Part shown: in pieces, positions 25,797 through 37,610 of the stretch | Numbering within the stretch: the first letter of the stretch is position 1 | How the letters are laid out: each line of letters opens with the position of its first letter | From: Actinomycetes bacterium | GTDB lineage: Bacteria > Actinomycetota > Actinomycetes > Actinomycetales > Microbacteriaceae | Direction of reading: 5' to 3' | NCBI GenBank assembly: GCA_023428065.1 | Contig: JAEYZI010000096.1 | Span: forward strand, 1 to 63,278 | Length of the DNA stretch: 63,278 nucleotides | Position numbers and translations under genes: made by a program | Notes under the pieces: generated by a model | Seen by the model: the letters and a program-made list of their open reading frames with translations, nothing else | Told to the model about the DNA's origin: nothing | Database searches by the model: none

Positions 25797-25863
25797 ACGT
25801 GCCTGCGTCGGCCGTCAGGATGGCTGAGGCAGCGCATCCGGACGAACGCCTGAGGAGACGACC

Positions 25864-28698
<2,835 letters not shown>

Positions 28699-28706
28699 CG
28701 GAAGCG

Positions 28707-28712
28707 TAGGCT
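28707..28712 (+). promoter_or_regulatory. -10 element of a leaderless dxs promoter
   Basis: TAGGCT, seven bases before the GTG of dxs, inside the acnA-dxs gap. Confidence 0.45.
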
Positions 28713-28719
28713 CGACGAC

Positions 28720-30663
28720 GTGAGTCTTCTCGAGTCCATCCGCGGTCCCCGTGATCTGGACGGACTGAGCCGTGCCGAGCTCGAGGAACTCGCGGCGGAG
28801 ATCCGCGAGTTCCTCGTGCGCTCCGTCGCGAAGACCGGGGGGCACCTCGGGCCGAACCTCGGCGTCGTGGAGTTGACGATCGCGCTCCACCGCGTGTTCG
28901 ACTCGCCGCAGGACGCCATGGTGTTCGACACGGGACACCAGAGCTACGTGCACAAGCTGCTCACGGGCCGGCAGGACTTCTCGTCGTTGCGCGAGCGGGG
29001 AGGCCTCGCGGGCTACCCGCAGCGAGCCGAGTCGGAGCACGACATCGTCGAGAGCTCCCACGCCTCGAGCTCGCTGAGCTGGGCGGACGGCATCTCGCGG
29101 GCTTTCGCGATGACGGGCCAGGGCGACCGCTACGTCGTCGCGGTCGTCGGCGACGGCGCGCTCACGGGCGGCATGACGTGGGAGGCGCTCAACAACATCT
29201 CCGACGACAACTCGCGTCGGCTCGTGCTCGTGGTGAACGACAACGGCCGCTCGTACGCGCCGACGATCGGCGGCATGGCGCGCTTCCTCAACACGGTGCG
29301 CACGCGTCGCGCCTATCGCTCCCTGTACTTCACGAGCCGTCGGTTCTTCGACCGCCTCGGCCGCCCCGGTCGGGCGTTCTACCGGGGCATGCGCGGCGCC
29401 ATCCACGGCTTCCTCTCGCGTTTCTCCAACAACGAGGCCCTCTACTCGAACCTCGACATCAAGTACCTCGGACCTGTCGACGGTCATGACCTCGGGGCGC
29501 TCGAGGAGGCGATGCGTCAGGCGAGGGACTACGCGGCGCCCGTCATCGTGCACGTCATCACCCAGAAGGGTCGCGGCTACCAGCCGGCCCTCGCGGACGT
29601 CGCCGATCAGTTCCACGCGGTGGGGCAGATCGACCCCGAGACGGGCGAGCCGCTCGAGCACGCGAGCAAGCCGTCGTGGACCTCCGTCTTCGCGGACGAG
29701 ATCCTCGAGCTCGCGGAGCGCAACCCGCGGCTCGTCGGGATCACCGCGGCGATGCTGCGCCCCACGGGGCTGCACAAGTTCGCGGAGCGCTTCCCGGATC
29801 GCGTCTTCGACGTCGGCATCGCCGAGCAGCACGCCGCGACGAGCGCTGCGGGTCTCGCCTTCGGCGGTCTGCACCCCGTCGTCGCCCTCTACGCGACCTT
29901 CATGAACCGCGCCTTCGACCAGGTGCTCATGGACGTCGCGCTCCACCGTGCGGGCGTCACCTTCGTGCTCGACCGTGCGGGGGTCACGGGCCCCGACGGA
30001 CCGAGCCACCACGGCATGTGGGACCTCGCGATCCTGCAGGTCGTCCCCGGCATCCGGATCGCCGCCCCGCGCGATGCGACGCGCCTGCGCGAAGAGCTCG
30101 CCGAGGCCGTCGCGATCGACGACGGACCCACGGTGGTGCGCTTCTCGAAGGGCTCGGTCGGCAACGAGTACGACGCGGTCCGCCGCACCGAGGACGGCGT
30201 CGACGTGCTGCGCGAGGCGCCGCACCGCGACGTGCTGCTCGTCGCGGTCGGACCCATGGCGGGACTCGCGATGCGCGTCGCCGATCGGCTCGCCGCGCAG
30301 GGGATCGGCGCGACCGTCGTCGACCCGCGCTGGGTCATCCCCGTGCCCGGGAGCGTCGTCGAGCTCGCCCGCGGGCATCGGCTCGTCGTGTCGATCGAGG
30401 ACGGCATCCGCGTCGGCGGCGTCGGCACGCGCATCCGTCAGGATCTGCGCGCCGCGGGCGTCGACACGGCGGTCGACGAGCTCGGCCTGCCGGACGAGTT
30501 CCTCGAGCACGCATCGCGCGACGAGATCCTCGAGGATGCGGGGCTCACCGACCAGCGGATCGCCCGCGACATCGTCGCCCAGGTGCTCGGCACCCGCATC
30601 CCGATCGCGCGCCCGCTGCCGGATGAGGCGAACCGGGAATACGACGTCGAAGCGGGCCGTTAG
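28720..30663 (+). CDS. dxs: 1-deoxy-D-xylulose-5-phosphate synthase
   Basis: Thiamine diphosphate enzyme joining pyruvate and glyceraldehyde 3-phosphate, the entry step of the MEP isoprenoid pathway. The protein has 647 residues. It has GHQSYVHKLLTGR near residue 73, the ThDP motif GDGALTGGMTWEALNN (about 146-161), the central DVGIAEQHAATSAAG, and FVLDRAGVTGPDGPSHHG. Position after acnA is the usual order in Microbacteriaceae. Confidence 0.96.
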   Translation: MSLLESIRGPRDLDGLSRAELEELAAEIREFLVRSVAKTGGHLGPNLGVVELTIALHRVFDSPQDAMVFDTGHQSYVHKLLTGRQDFSSLRERGGLAGYPQRAESEHDIVESSHASSSLSWADGISRAFAMTGQGDRYVVAVVGDGALTGGMTWEALNNISDDNSRRLVLVVNDNGRSYAPTIGGMARFLNTVRTRRAYRSLYFTSRRFFDRLGRPGRAFYRGMRGAIHGFLSRFSNNEALYSNLDIKYLGPVDGHDLGALEEAMRQARDYAAPVIVHVITQKGRGYQPALADVADQFHAVGQIDPETGEPLEHASKPSWTSVFADEILELAERNPRLVGITAAMLRPTGLHKFAERFPDRVFDVGIAEQHAATSAAGLAFGGLHPVVALYATFMNRAFDQVLMDVALHRAGVTFVLDRAGVTGPDGPSHHGMWDLAILQVVPGIRIAAPRDATRLREELAEAVAIDDGPTVVRFSKGSVGNEYDAVRRTEDGVDVLREAPHRDVLLVAVGPMAGLAMRVADRLAAQGIGATVVDPRWVIPVPGSVVELARGHRLVVSIEDGIRVGGVGTRIRQDLRAAGVDTAVDELGLPDEFLEHASRDEILEDAGLTDQRIARDIVAQVLGTRIPIARPLPDEANREYDVEAGR

Positions 30664-30702
30664 CCTCCACGTCCGTCGGCGCCATGTCGGTGGTCTGCGC
30701 TA

Positions 30703-30721
30703 ATGTGGACGCTGTTCACAT
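30703..30721. promoter_or_regulatory. Candidate TetR-type operator upstream of the DHA2 pump
   Basis: ATGTGGACGCTGTTCACAT is a 19-bp inverted repeat (ATGTGnAC-3-GTnCACAT) that overlaps TAATGT at 30701, a possible -10 hexamer. It lies 55 bases before the GTG of the pump. No TetR-family gene is next to it in the window. Confidence 0.5.
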
Positions 30722-30775
30722 CGTCGTGAGTTCCCGGCCGTCCGGCCACCACCACCCCCACCCAACGGAGGAACC

Positions 30776-32272
30776 GTGACTCATCACGCCGTCGACACGG
30801 CCGCCACGAGCGGCCCGCTCGACCCCGCCATCGCCCGGCGCAACCGCGTCGCGATCGTCCTGCTGCTCGCCGCCGTCTTCGTGGTCTTCCTCAACGAGAC
30901 CACGATGAGCGTCGCGGTGCCGGAGATCATGGAGGACCTGCGCATCACCCCGAGCCAGGGGCAGTGGCTCACGACGGCGTTCGCGCTCACGCTCGCGGTC
31001 GTCATCCCCGTGACGGGCTTCCTGCTCGAGCGGCTCAACACGCGACCCGTCTTCATGACCGCGATGACGCTGTTCTCCGCGGGCACGCTCATCGCGGCGA
31101 CGGCCCCGGGCTTCGGCATCCTCGTCGCGGGCCGCGTCGTGCAGGCCACGGGCACCGGCATCATGATGCCGCTCCTCATGACGACCGTGCTGACGCTCGT
31201 GCCGCTGTCGGATCGCGGCCGCATCATGGGGCGTATCTCGATCGTCATGTCGGTCGCGCCCGCCATCGGTCCCGCGGTCTCGGGCCTCATCCTCCAGTTC
31301 ACCGCCTGGCGCGGGCTGTTCTGGGTCATGCTCCCGATCGCGCTCGTCATGCTTGGCATCGGGATCGCGCGCGTGCCGAACGTCTCCGAGCCGCGCAAGG
31401 TGCCGCTCGACGTGCCGTCGGTCGTGCTCTCGGCGATCGGCTTCAGCGGCGTCGTGTTCGGCCTCAGCAACCTCGGCCTCGCGGCCGAGGGCAAGGCCAT
31501 GGTCCCGTCGTGGATCCCGCTCGTGATCGGCGGCGTGTCGCTCGGCCTCTTCATCTGGCGTCAGCTGCGGCTGCAGCGGCGGGATGCTGCCCTCCTCGAC
31601 CTGCGCACCTTCCGGTCCCGCAGCTTCACGGTGTCGATCCTGTTCCTCGTGATCCTCATGGCGGTGCTGTTCGGTGTCGTGATCCTCTTCCCGATCTACC
31701 TCGAGCGCGGCCTCGCGATCGACACCCTCGTGATCGGACTCACCCTGCTGCCGGGCGGCCTCCTGATGGGACTGCTCGGCCCGCTGGTGGGGCGGCTGTA
31801 CGACCGTCTCGGTCCCGCGCCGCTCGTGATCCCGGGTTCGGTCGTCATGAGCGCGGCGATCTGGGCGATGACGTTCTTCGGTCCCGAGACCCCGCTGTGG
31901 TTCGTGCTCGTCACGCACATCGTGCTGAGCCTCGGACTCGCGTTCCTGTTCACACCGATCTTCACGACCGCGACGAGCGCGCTTCCGCCGCACCTGTACT
32001 CGCACGGATCGGCGACGATCGGCACCATCCAGCAGGTGGCGGGCGCCGCGGGCACGGCGGCGTTCATCGCCCTCCTCGCCATCGGCACCTCGGCGGCGGG
32101 GGCCGCGACGCCCGAGTCCGCCACATCCGCCGAACTCATCTCGGGAGTGCACTGGGCGTTCCTGGGCGGTGCGATCCTCTCGCCGCTCGCGATCGTCGCG
32201 GCGTTCTTCCTGCGGAAGCCCGTCCGGCCCGAGATCACCGACGAGGAGCTCGCGGCCCCGTCGCACCACTGA
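30776..32272 (+). CDS. DHA2-family MFS drug efflux transporter
   Basis: A 498-residue membrane protein of the EmrB/QacA (DHA2, 14-span) type, probably a proton-driven multidrug exporter. It starts with a polar about 30-residue tail, then segments with NETTMSVAVPEI and the family's GQWLTTAFALT, a motif-C-like APAIGPAVSGLI (about residues 162-173) typical of antiporters, and a charged C-terminus. GGAGG lies four bases before the GTG start. A candidate operator precedes it. The 3' end overlaps the convergent LuxR gene by 38 bases. Confidence 0.9.
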   Translation: MTHHAVDTAATSGPLDPAIARRNRVAIVLLLAAVFVVFLNETTMSVAVPEIMEDLRITPSQGQWLTTAFALTLAVVIPVTGFLLERLNTRPVFMTAMTLFSAGTLIAATAPGFGILVAGRVVQATGTGIMMPLLMTTVLTLVPLSDRGRIMGRISIVMSVAPAIGPAVSGLILQFTAWRGLFWVMLPIALVMLGIGIARVPNVSEPRKVPLDVPSVVLSAIGFSGVVFGLSNLGLAAEGKAMVPSWIPLVIGGVSLGLFIWRQLRLQRRDAALLDLRTFRSRSFTVSILFLVILMAVLFGVVILFPIYLERGLAIDTLVIGLTLLPGGLLMGLLGPLVGRLYDRLGPAPLVIPGSVVMSAAIWAMTFFGPETPLWFVLVTHIVLSLGLAFLFTPIFTTATSALPPHLYSHGSATIGTIQQVAGAAGTAAFIALLAIGTSAAGAATPESATSAELISGVHWAFLGGAILSPLAIVAAFFLRKPVRPEITDEELAAPSHH

Positions 32273-35129
32273 GCAGCAGGCGTGCGGCCTCCGTCCGGGA
32301 GGTCGCACCCAGCTTGCGGAGGATCGCCGAGACGTGCACCGAGACCGTCTTGCGGCTGATGAACAGCCGCTCGGCGATCTGACCGTTGCTGAGCCCCTCG
32401 GCGATGAGCTCGAGCACCTGAGCCTCCCGCGCGGTCAACTCGTCGCCGTCCGAGGAGCGCGGGTTGGCCGTGAGCCCAGCGGACTCCGCGAGCTGCTCCG
32501 CCTCCCGCGCGATCAGGAGGGCGCCGACGCCTGACGCCTCGTCGCGGAGCTTCTCGAGCGTCGACGCCGCGCCCGCGCGATCGCCCGCGCGCAGTCGCGC
32601 GCGGGCCAGCCCGCGCAGGAGCTGCAGCCGCACGAGCACGGGAGTCTCGGGACGATCGGCGACGGTGAGCGCCGTCTCCCACATCGTCGGGTCGTCGCCG
32701 GTGCCGCTCGGCCCGCCGAGCTCCGCCTCCGCGAACGCGGACCAGACCTCGCGCGTAGGCCAGGCGTCCCGGCGGATGACGGAGCGCATACGCTCGACCT
32801 CTTCCGAGAAGGCATTCGGATCGCCGAGCCGCTCGCGGCGGCGGGCGATCACGCGCGCGACGACGGGGGTGATGGGCAGCTCCCACGGGGCGGAGGCGAG
32901 GCGCGGCTCCTCGAGCACGCGGCCCGCCCACGCCCAGGCCGCGTCGAGGTCGCCGACGGCGAGGTGCACCTCGGCGATGTCGAGGGCGAGCCCCGCCGCG
33001 ACCTGATCCTCGAACGCGGCGATAGCGCGCATGCCGGGCTCCCAGCGTTCGAAGAGGGTGCGTGCCCGCTCGGGCTCTCCGCGCCAGAGCACCGAGCGGA
33101 TGCGGGCCCGGCGCAGGTACACACGGAAGACCGCGGGAGGCTCGAGGTCGAGCGAGTCCTCGATGAGGGCGTCGGCCCGATCCCATTCGCCGAGCGCGAA
33201 GAGCGGATCGACGATGTTGAGCGCAAGGATCGCGCCCGAGGTGCGTGCGACGCCCGAGGCGTCTGCGATCCGGATACCGGCGAGGGCGACCTCCACGGAC
33301 TCGCGATGCCGTCCGAGCAGGTGCAGCGTGTCGGAGTAGTTCACGTGATACCGCAGGAGCGCGTCGCGATCGTCCCCGGCCTCCCGCAGGGCGAGCGCGT
33401 AGTCGGCGGCGCCCTCGTCGATGCGGCCGAGGTGGGTCAAGGTGCCTGCCCGCACGTTCGCCGCGATGGAGCGGATGCGCGCGGCATCCGGCGGGGCGAT
33501 CGCGATCGCGTCCGACGACGCAGCGAGGGCCTCGTCGCTGCGGCCCGAGACCATGTACTTGCTCGCGGCCTCCGCGAGCAGTCCCGCGCGGAGCCGCGGT
33601 TCGTCGGCGTCGCCCAGGAGCTCGAGGGCCTGCTCGTACATCATGAGCGAATCGGCGTGGCCCTCCGTCTTTCCCAGCGTGAGACCGCGGTCGCGAAGCA
33701 GCCGGGCGCGCGTCACCCGATCGGCGTCCCCTGCCTCTGCGATGGCGACGTCGATCGTCGCGATCGCCCGCTGCGCTTCCCCGGCGGCGCTCCACGAGCG
33801 CGCGACGAGAGCGAGGAGGTCCACGTGCGAGAGTCCCGCGAGCGCCTGCGGTTCCGGGACGCGCTCCCACAGGGAGAGCGCACGCTCGCCGAGCTGCGCC
33901 GCACTCCCGTAGGCGAAGGCCGCACGGCTGAGGTGCATCCCCTCGAGCGCCGTGCGGAACGCCTGCTCGAGGTCGTGCGCCTCGAGCCAGTGGGCGCTCA
34001 CGAGCACCGCCCGCGCGGCGCGACCAGCCGGCTCGACGGCTTGCGAGGCGAGCGCCTCGGCGTAGCGGCCGTGCACCTCCGCGCGCTCTCCCGGGAGCAG
34101 CTCCTCGACGACGGCCTCCCGCACGAGGGCGTGTCGGAAGTCGTAGCCGCGTCCGGCCGTCACGATGACGCCCGCATCGACGGCCTCGCGCAACGGCGCA
34201 TCGAGCTCGTCGCCCGTGGCACCCGTGATCGCCTCGAGGATGTCGTGATCCGTGCGCCCGCCGCCCGCCGCGAGCACGCGGACGATCCGTCGGGCCGGGG
34301 CGCCGAGCGACTCGTAGCGGGCGAGGAGGAGCTCGCGGAGGGTCGGGGGCACACCGTCGAGTCCGCCCGGGCCGACGAGCTCCTCGACGAAGAACGGCAC
34401 CCCCTCGCTGCGGTCGAACACGAGTCGGCTCTGCTCCGCGCTCGGAGTGACGCCGAGCAGACCCTCGAGCTGGGTGCGCACCTCGGCGGCGTCGAGGCGG
34501 GGCAGCAGGATGCGCGTGACGCGACGGTTGCGCTCGAACTCCGCGAGAAGGCCGCGCAGCGGATGCCCTCGGGTGATGTCGTCGCTCCGGTAGCTGACGA
34601 GCAGGAGGAGGCGCCCCGAGCGCACCATCCGCACGAGGAAGCGCAGCACATCGAGCGTCGCGGGGTCGGCCCAGTGCACGTCCTCGATCACGACGACGAG
34701 GGGGCGCTCCGTGGAGAGCCGCTCGAAGATCGTCGTAACGACCTCGTCGAGCCGGTCGACGCCGAGACGTTCGTCCCGCTCGATGGGCGTGCGCGCCTCG
34801 ACGAGGGTGCGCAGGGTCGTGGCGCCGCCGCCTGCGGCCGCGAACACGGCATCCGCTCCCACCGCGTCGACGAGATCGCGCAACACGCCGACGAGGGGCG
34901 CGTAGGGGATGCCGACCGTGCCGAACTCGACGCATTGGCCGAAGACGGTGACCGTGCCCGCCGGCAGGGAGCCCACGAACTCGTCGATCAGCCGGGACTT
35001 GCCAATGCCGGCTTCGCCGCCGAGCACGACCGTGCGCGGGATGCCATCCTGCGCGTCCGCGAAGGCGGCCTCGAGCCCGCGCAGCTCGTCGACGCGCCCC
35101 ACGAGCGGTGAGACCGTCTGGATGCGCAC
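32235..35129 (-). CDS. Large ATP-binding LuxR family regulator (LAL/MalT-like)
   Basis: A 964-residue transcriptional regulator. The N-terminal AAA/STAND ATPase has the Walker A loop GGEAGIGKS (K44) and a Walker B-like VVIEDVHWADP near residue 145. A long helical TPR-like middle follows (about 380-870). At the C-terminus (about 895-955) is a LuxR helix-turn-helix with LTAREAQVLELIAEGLSNGQIAERLF and ISRKTVSVHVSAIL. Such proteins sense a ligand through the middle region and activate operons. The ligand and targets are unknown; the convergent efflux pump is one candidate target by location only. Starts at GTG 35129. Confidence 0.9.
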   Translation of the reverse strand: MRIQTVSPLVGRVDELRGLEAAFADAQDGIPRTVVLGGEAGIGKSRLIDEFVGSLPAGTVTVFGQCVEFGTVGIPYAPLVGVLRDLVDAVGADAVFAAAGGGATTLRTLVEARTPIERDERLGVDRLDEVVTTIFERLSTERPLVVVIEDVHWADPATLDVLRFLVRMVRSGRLLLLVSYRSDDITRGHPLRGLLAEFERNRRVTRILLPRLDAAEVRTQLEGLLGVTPSAEQSRLVFDRSEGVPFFVEELVGPGGLDGVPPTLRELLLARYESLGAPARRIVRVLAAGGGRTDHDILEAITGATGDELDAPLREAVDAGVIVTAGRGYDFRHALVREAVVEELLPGERAEVHGRYAEALASQAVEPAGRAARAVLVSAHWLEAHDLEQAFRTALEGMHLSRAAFAYGSAAQLGERALSLWERVPEPQALAGLSHVDLLALVARSWSAAGEAQRAIATIDVAIAEAGDADRVTRARLLRDRGLTLGKTEGHADSLMMYEQALELLGDADEPRLRAGLLAEAASKYMVSGRSDEALAASSDAIAIAPPDAARIRSIAANVRAGTLTHLGRIDEGAADYALALREAGDDRDALLRYHVNYSDTLHLLGRHRESVEVALAGIRIADASGVARTSGAILALNIVDPLFALGEWDRADALIEDSLDLEPPAVFRVYLRRARIRSVLWRGEPERARTLFERWEPGMRAIAAFEDQVAAGLALDIAEVHLAVGDLDAAWAWAGRVLEEPRLASAPWELPITPVVARVIARRRERLGDPNAFSEEVERMRSVIRRDAWPTREVWSAFAEAELGGPSGTGDDPTMWETALTVADRPETPVLVRLQLLRGLARARLRAGDRAGAASTLEKLRDEASGVGALLIAREAEQLAESAGLTANPRSSDGDELTAREAQVLELIAEGLSNGQIAERLFISRKTVSVHVSAILRKLGATSRTEAARLLLSGATGPRAPRR

Positions 35130-35176
35130 GATCTCATCGTGCCATCCCGCACCGACGGGCGGGCGGGGGGTCGCGC

Positions 35177-35359
35177 TCAGCGCGTCACCGCCCGCAGCGC
35201 GCGGGGCACGAGGGCGCGCAGCCGCGGGAGGAGCCGTCCGCGAGGCGGAAGGTCCAGCCCCGCGCGCTCGCGCGCGCGGCGCGCACGCTCCGCCGCGAAG
35301 GCGAGCTCTCGTGAGGGGATGCCGGGGGTGAGGATGCGGTACTCGCTCGTGCTGTCCAT
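35177..35359 (-). CDS. Possible small basic protein
   Basis: A 60-codon frame with ATG at 35357-35359. The N-terminal third (SEYRILTPGIPSRELAFAAE) looks like normal protein; the rest is Arg/Leu/Pro-rich. No clear ribosome binding site is present. It might be translated, or be a chance frame in high-GC DNA. No family recognised. Confidence 0.35.
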   Translation of the reverse strand: MDSTSEYRILTPGIPSRELAFAAERARRARERAGLDLPPRGRLLPRLRALVPRALRAVTR

Positions 35360-35380
35360 GAGGCCAGCCTCGAAGATGAG

Positions 35381-35427
35381 GTAGGCCGCCCGGATCGGGC
35401 GGATGCCCTATCTTCCGGACGGCCTAC
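35381..35427 (-). terminator. Inverted repeat downstream of fadA-fadB, likely terminator
   Basis: GTAGGCCGCCCGG at 35381-35393 pairs with CCGGACGGCCTAC at 35415-35427: 13 base pairs with one mismatch and a 21-base loop. It begins 23 bases past the fadB-like stop in the direction of that operon. It has no T run, so it may act with Rho or in both directions. Confidence 0.5.
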
Positions 35428-35449
35428 CTACCTCAGGCGCGCGAGCGTC

Positions 35450-37606
35450 TCACTTCACGCCGCGGATCGGCGGGTGGTGGAACGTGTCGCCGAATGCCTT
35501 CTCGCTCGCGCCGACGCGGTCGAGGAACGGGGTGGCACCGCCCATCTGGAACGGCCACCCGGCGCCCATGATCATGCACAGGTCGATGTCCTCGGCCGCC
35601 GCGACGACGCCGTCCTCGAGCATGCGGTGGATCTCGTCGGCGAGGCCGACCTCGAGGCGCTCCCGCAGCTGCTCCGGTGCGAGCGCGACGGCGTCCGCGG
35701 GGCGGTGCTTCTTGACGATCTCGAGGGCCTTCTTGTCGTAGCCCTTGACCTTGCCCTTGCCGTCCTTCTCGAAGATCGCGCCGTACTCGGCGAGCTCGTG
35801 GAGGGCGGCGCTGTCGTAGAAGCGGTCCGGGAAGGCGTCGTGGTGGGTGTCGAGCACATGTGCGCCCACCTTGAGGCCCACGAGGTCGAGCAGCACGAAC
35901 GGGTCCATCGGGAGGCCGAACGGGCGCGCGGCCTCGACGACGTCCTCGAACGACGCGCCCTGCTCCACGGCGTGCATGGCCTCGCCGAGCACCTTCGCGA
36001 GCACGCGGTTGACGACGAAGCCGGGGGTGTCCTTCGTGATGACGGCGGTCTTCTTGAGCTTCGCGGCGGTCGCCATCGCGGTCGCGAGCGCGGCGTCCGT
36101 CGTGTGCGGAGTCTTCACGACCTCGATGAGCGGCATGACCGCGACGGGGTTGAAGAAGTGGAAGCCCACGAGGCGCTCCGGGTTCTTCAGCTTCGCCCCG
36201 ATCTGCTCGACGGAGAGCGACGAGGTGTTGGTGGCGAGGATCGCCTCGGGGGAGATGTGCTGCTCGACCTCGGCGAAGACGTCCTGCTTGACGCCGAGCT
36301 CCTCGAAGACGGCCTCGATGACCCAGTCGCAGTCGGCGAAGTCGGCCTTCTCGGTCGTGCCCGTCACGAGCGCCTTGAGACGGTTCGCCTCGTCGGAGTC
36401 GATGCGGCCCTTGCCGAGCAGCTCGTCGATCTCGCCGTGGATCGTGGCGACGCCCTTGTCGACGCGCGCCTGATCGAGGTCGGTGATGACGACGGGCACC
36501 TGGAGTCGGCGCACGAAGAGCAGCGCGAACTGGGTGGCCATGAGGCCCGCGCCGATGACGCCGACCTTGGTGACCTTCTGTGCGAGCTCCTTGTCGGGGG
36601 CGCCCGCGGGCTTCTTCGCGCGCTTCTGCACGAGGTTGAACGCGTAGATCGACGCACGGAACTGGTCGCCCGCGATGAGGTCGGCGAGCGACTTGTCCTC
36701 GGCGAGGAACCCGGTCTTCTTGTCGGTGTTCTTCGCCGCCTTGAGGAGCGCGAGGGCGGCGTAGGGGCTCTTCGCGACCTCGCCGATCCGGCTCTTGAGC
36801 GTCTTCTCGGCGATGCCGATCGCGACATCCCACTTCGCGAGCCGCTCGAGCTTGCCGGGCTCGTTCGGGCGCTTGACCTTGATCGCGCCCGTGAGCACGC
36901 CGTCCGCCCAGCGCAGCGACTCCTCGAGGAAGTTCGCCGGGCCGAACATCGCGTCCGCGATGCCGAGTTCGTAGGCCTGCGGTCCCTTGAGCATCCGGTT
37001 GTTCTTGAGCGGGTTCGAGATGACGACCTCGAGGGCGTTCTCGATGCCGATGAGGTTCGGCAGCAGCCATGCGCCGCCCCAGCCGGGGATGATCCCGAGG
37101 AAGACCTCGGGCAGTGCGAGGGCCGGCACCGACGAGTCGATCGTGCGGTAGTCGGCGTTGAGCGCGATCTCCACGCCGCCGCCGAGCGCGAGGCCGTTGA
37201 CGAACACGAACGACGGCACGCCGAGCTCGCCGAGCTTGCCGAGGGTCCGGTGGCCGAGCTGCGCCATGAGCAGACCGGTCTCGTAGTCCTCGAGCTCGCC
37301 GACGCGCGAGAGGTCGGCGCCGGCCGCGAGGATGTACTGCTTGCCGGTGACGGCGACGGCGTCGATCTCCTTCGCAGCGGCACGCGCGGCGAGCTCGTCG
37401 AGACGCTCGCCGAGCTCGGTGAGGGTCGCGGGGCCGAGCGTGTTCGGCCGGGTGTAGTCGCGTCCGTTGTCGAGCGTCAGCAGAGCGATCGTCTTGCCAC
37501 TCGGCATGCGGATGTCGCGCACATACGAGTGCGTGACGACCTCGTCGGGGTCGAGGGCGACGAGCTTGCCGAAGTCGGAGGCGCTGTAGTCGGGCAGCTT
37601 GCTCAT
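35450..37606 (-). CDS. Fatty-acid oxidation multifunctional protein (enoyl-CoA hydratase / 3-hydroxyacyl-CoA dehydrogenase)
   Basis: FadB/FadJ-like bifunctional enzyme carrying out the hydration and NAD-dependent oxidation steps of beta-oxidation. The protein has 718 residues. The N-terminal crotonase domain (about 1-300) shows KQYILAAGADL and GLALGGGVEIAL for the oxyanion hole, and LPEVFLGIIPGWGG with the catalytic Glu. The C-terminal dehydrogenase has the NAD loop VGVIGAGLMA (about residues 347-356), NTSSLSVEQI, the catalytic-His segment GFHFFNPV, and two helical dimerisation domains. It starts five bases after the thiolase stop, so the two form an operon. Confidence 0.93.
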   Translation of the reverse strand: MSKLPDYSASDFGKLVALDPDEVVTHSYVRDIRMPSGKTIALLTLDNGRDYTRPNTLGPATLTELGERLDELAARAAAKEIDAVAVTGKQYILAAGADLSRVGELEDYETGLLMAQLGHRTLGKLGELGVPSFVFVNGLALGGGVEIALNADYRTIDSSVPALALPEVFLGIIPGWGGAWLLPNLIGIENALEVVISNPLKNNRMLKGPQAYELGIADAMFGPANFLEESLRWADGVLTGAIKVKRPNEPGKLERLAKWDVAIGIAEKTLKSRIGEVAKSPYAALALLKAAKNTDKKTGFLAEDKSLADLIAGDQFRASIYAFNLVQKRAKKPAGAPDKELAQKVTKVGVIGAGLMATQFALLFVRRLQVPVVITDLDQARVDKGVATIHGEIDELLGKGRIDSDEANRLKALVTGTTEKADFADCDWVIEAVFEELGVKQDVFAEVEQHISPEAILATNTSSLSVEQIGAKLKNPERLVGFHFFNPVAVMPLIEVVKTPHTTDAALATAMATAAKLKKTAVITKDTPGFVVNRVLAKVLGEAMHAVEQGASFEDVVEAARPFGLPMDPFVLLDLVGLKVGAHVLDTHHDAFPDRFYDSAALHELAEYGAIFEKDGKGKVKGYDKKALEIVKKHRPADAVALAPEQLRERLEVGLADEIHRMLEDGVVAAAEDIDLCMIMGAGWPFQMGGATPFLDRVGASEKAFGDTFHHPPIRGVK

Positions 37607-37610
37607 GCGT

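Larger units (their letters stand above)
35130..35449. other. Intergenic region with one possible small gene and a hairpin
   Basis: A 320-base gap between the LuxR regulator start and the fadB-like stop. It holds the 60-codon minus-strand frame at 35177-35359 and the inverted repeat at 35381-35427. Nothing else was recognised. Confidence 0.6.
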
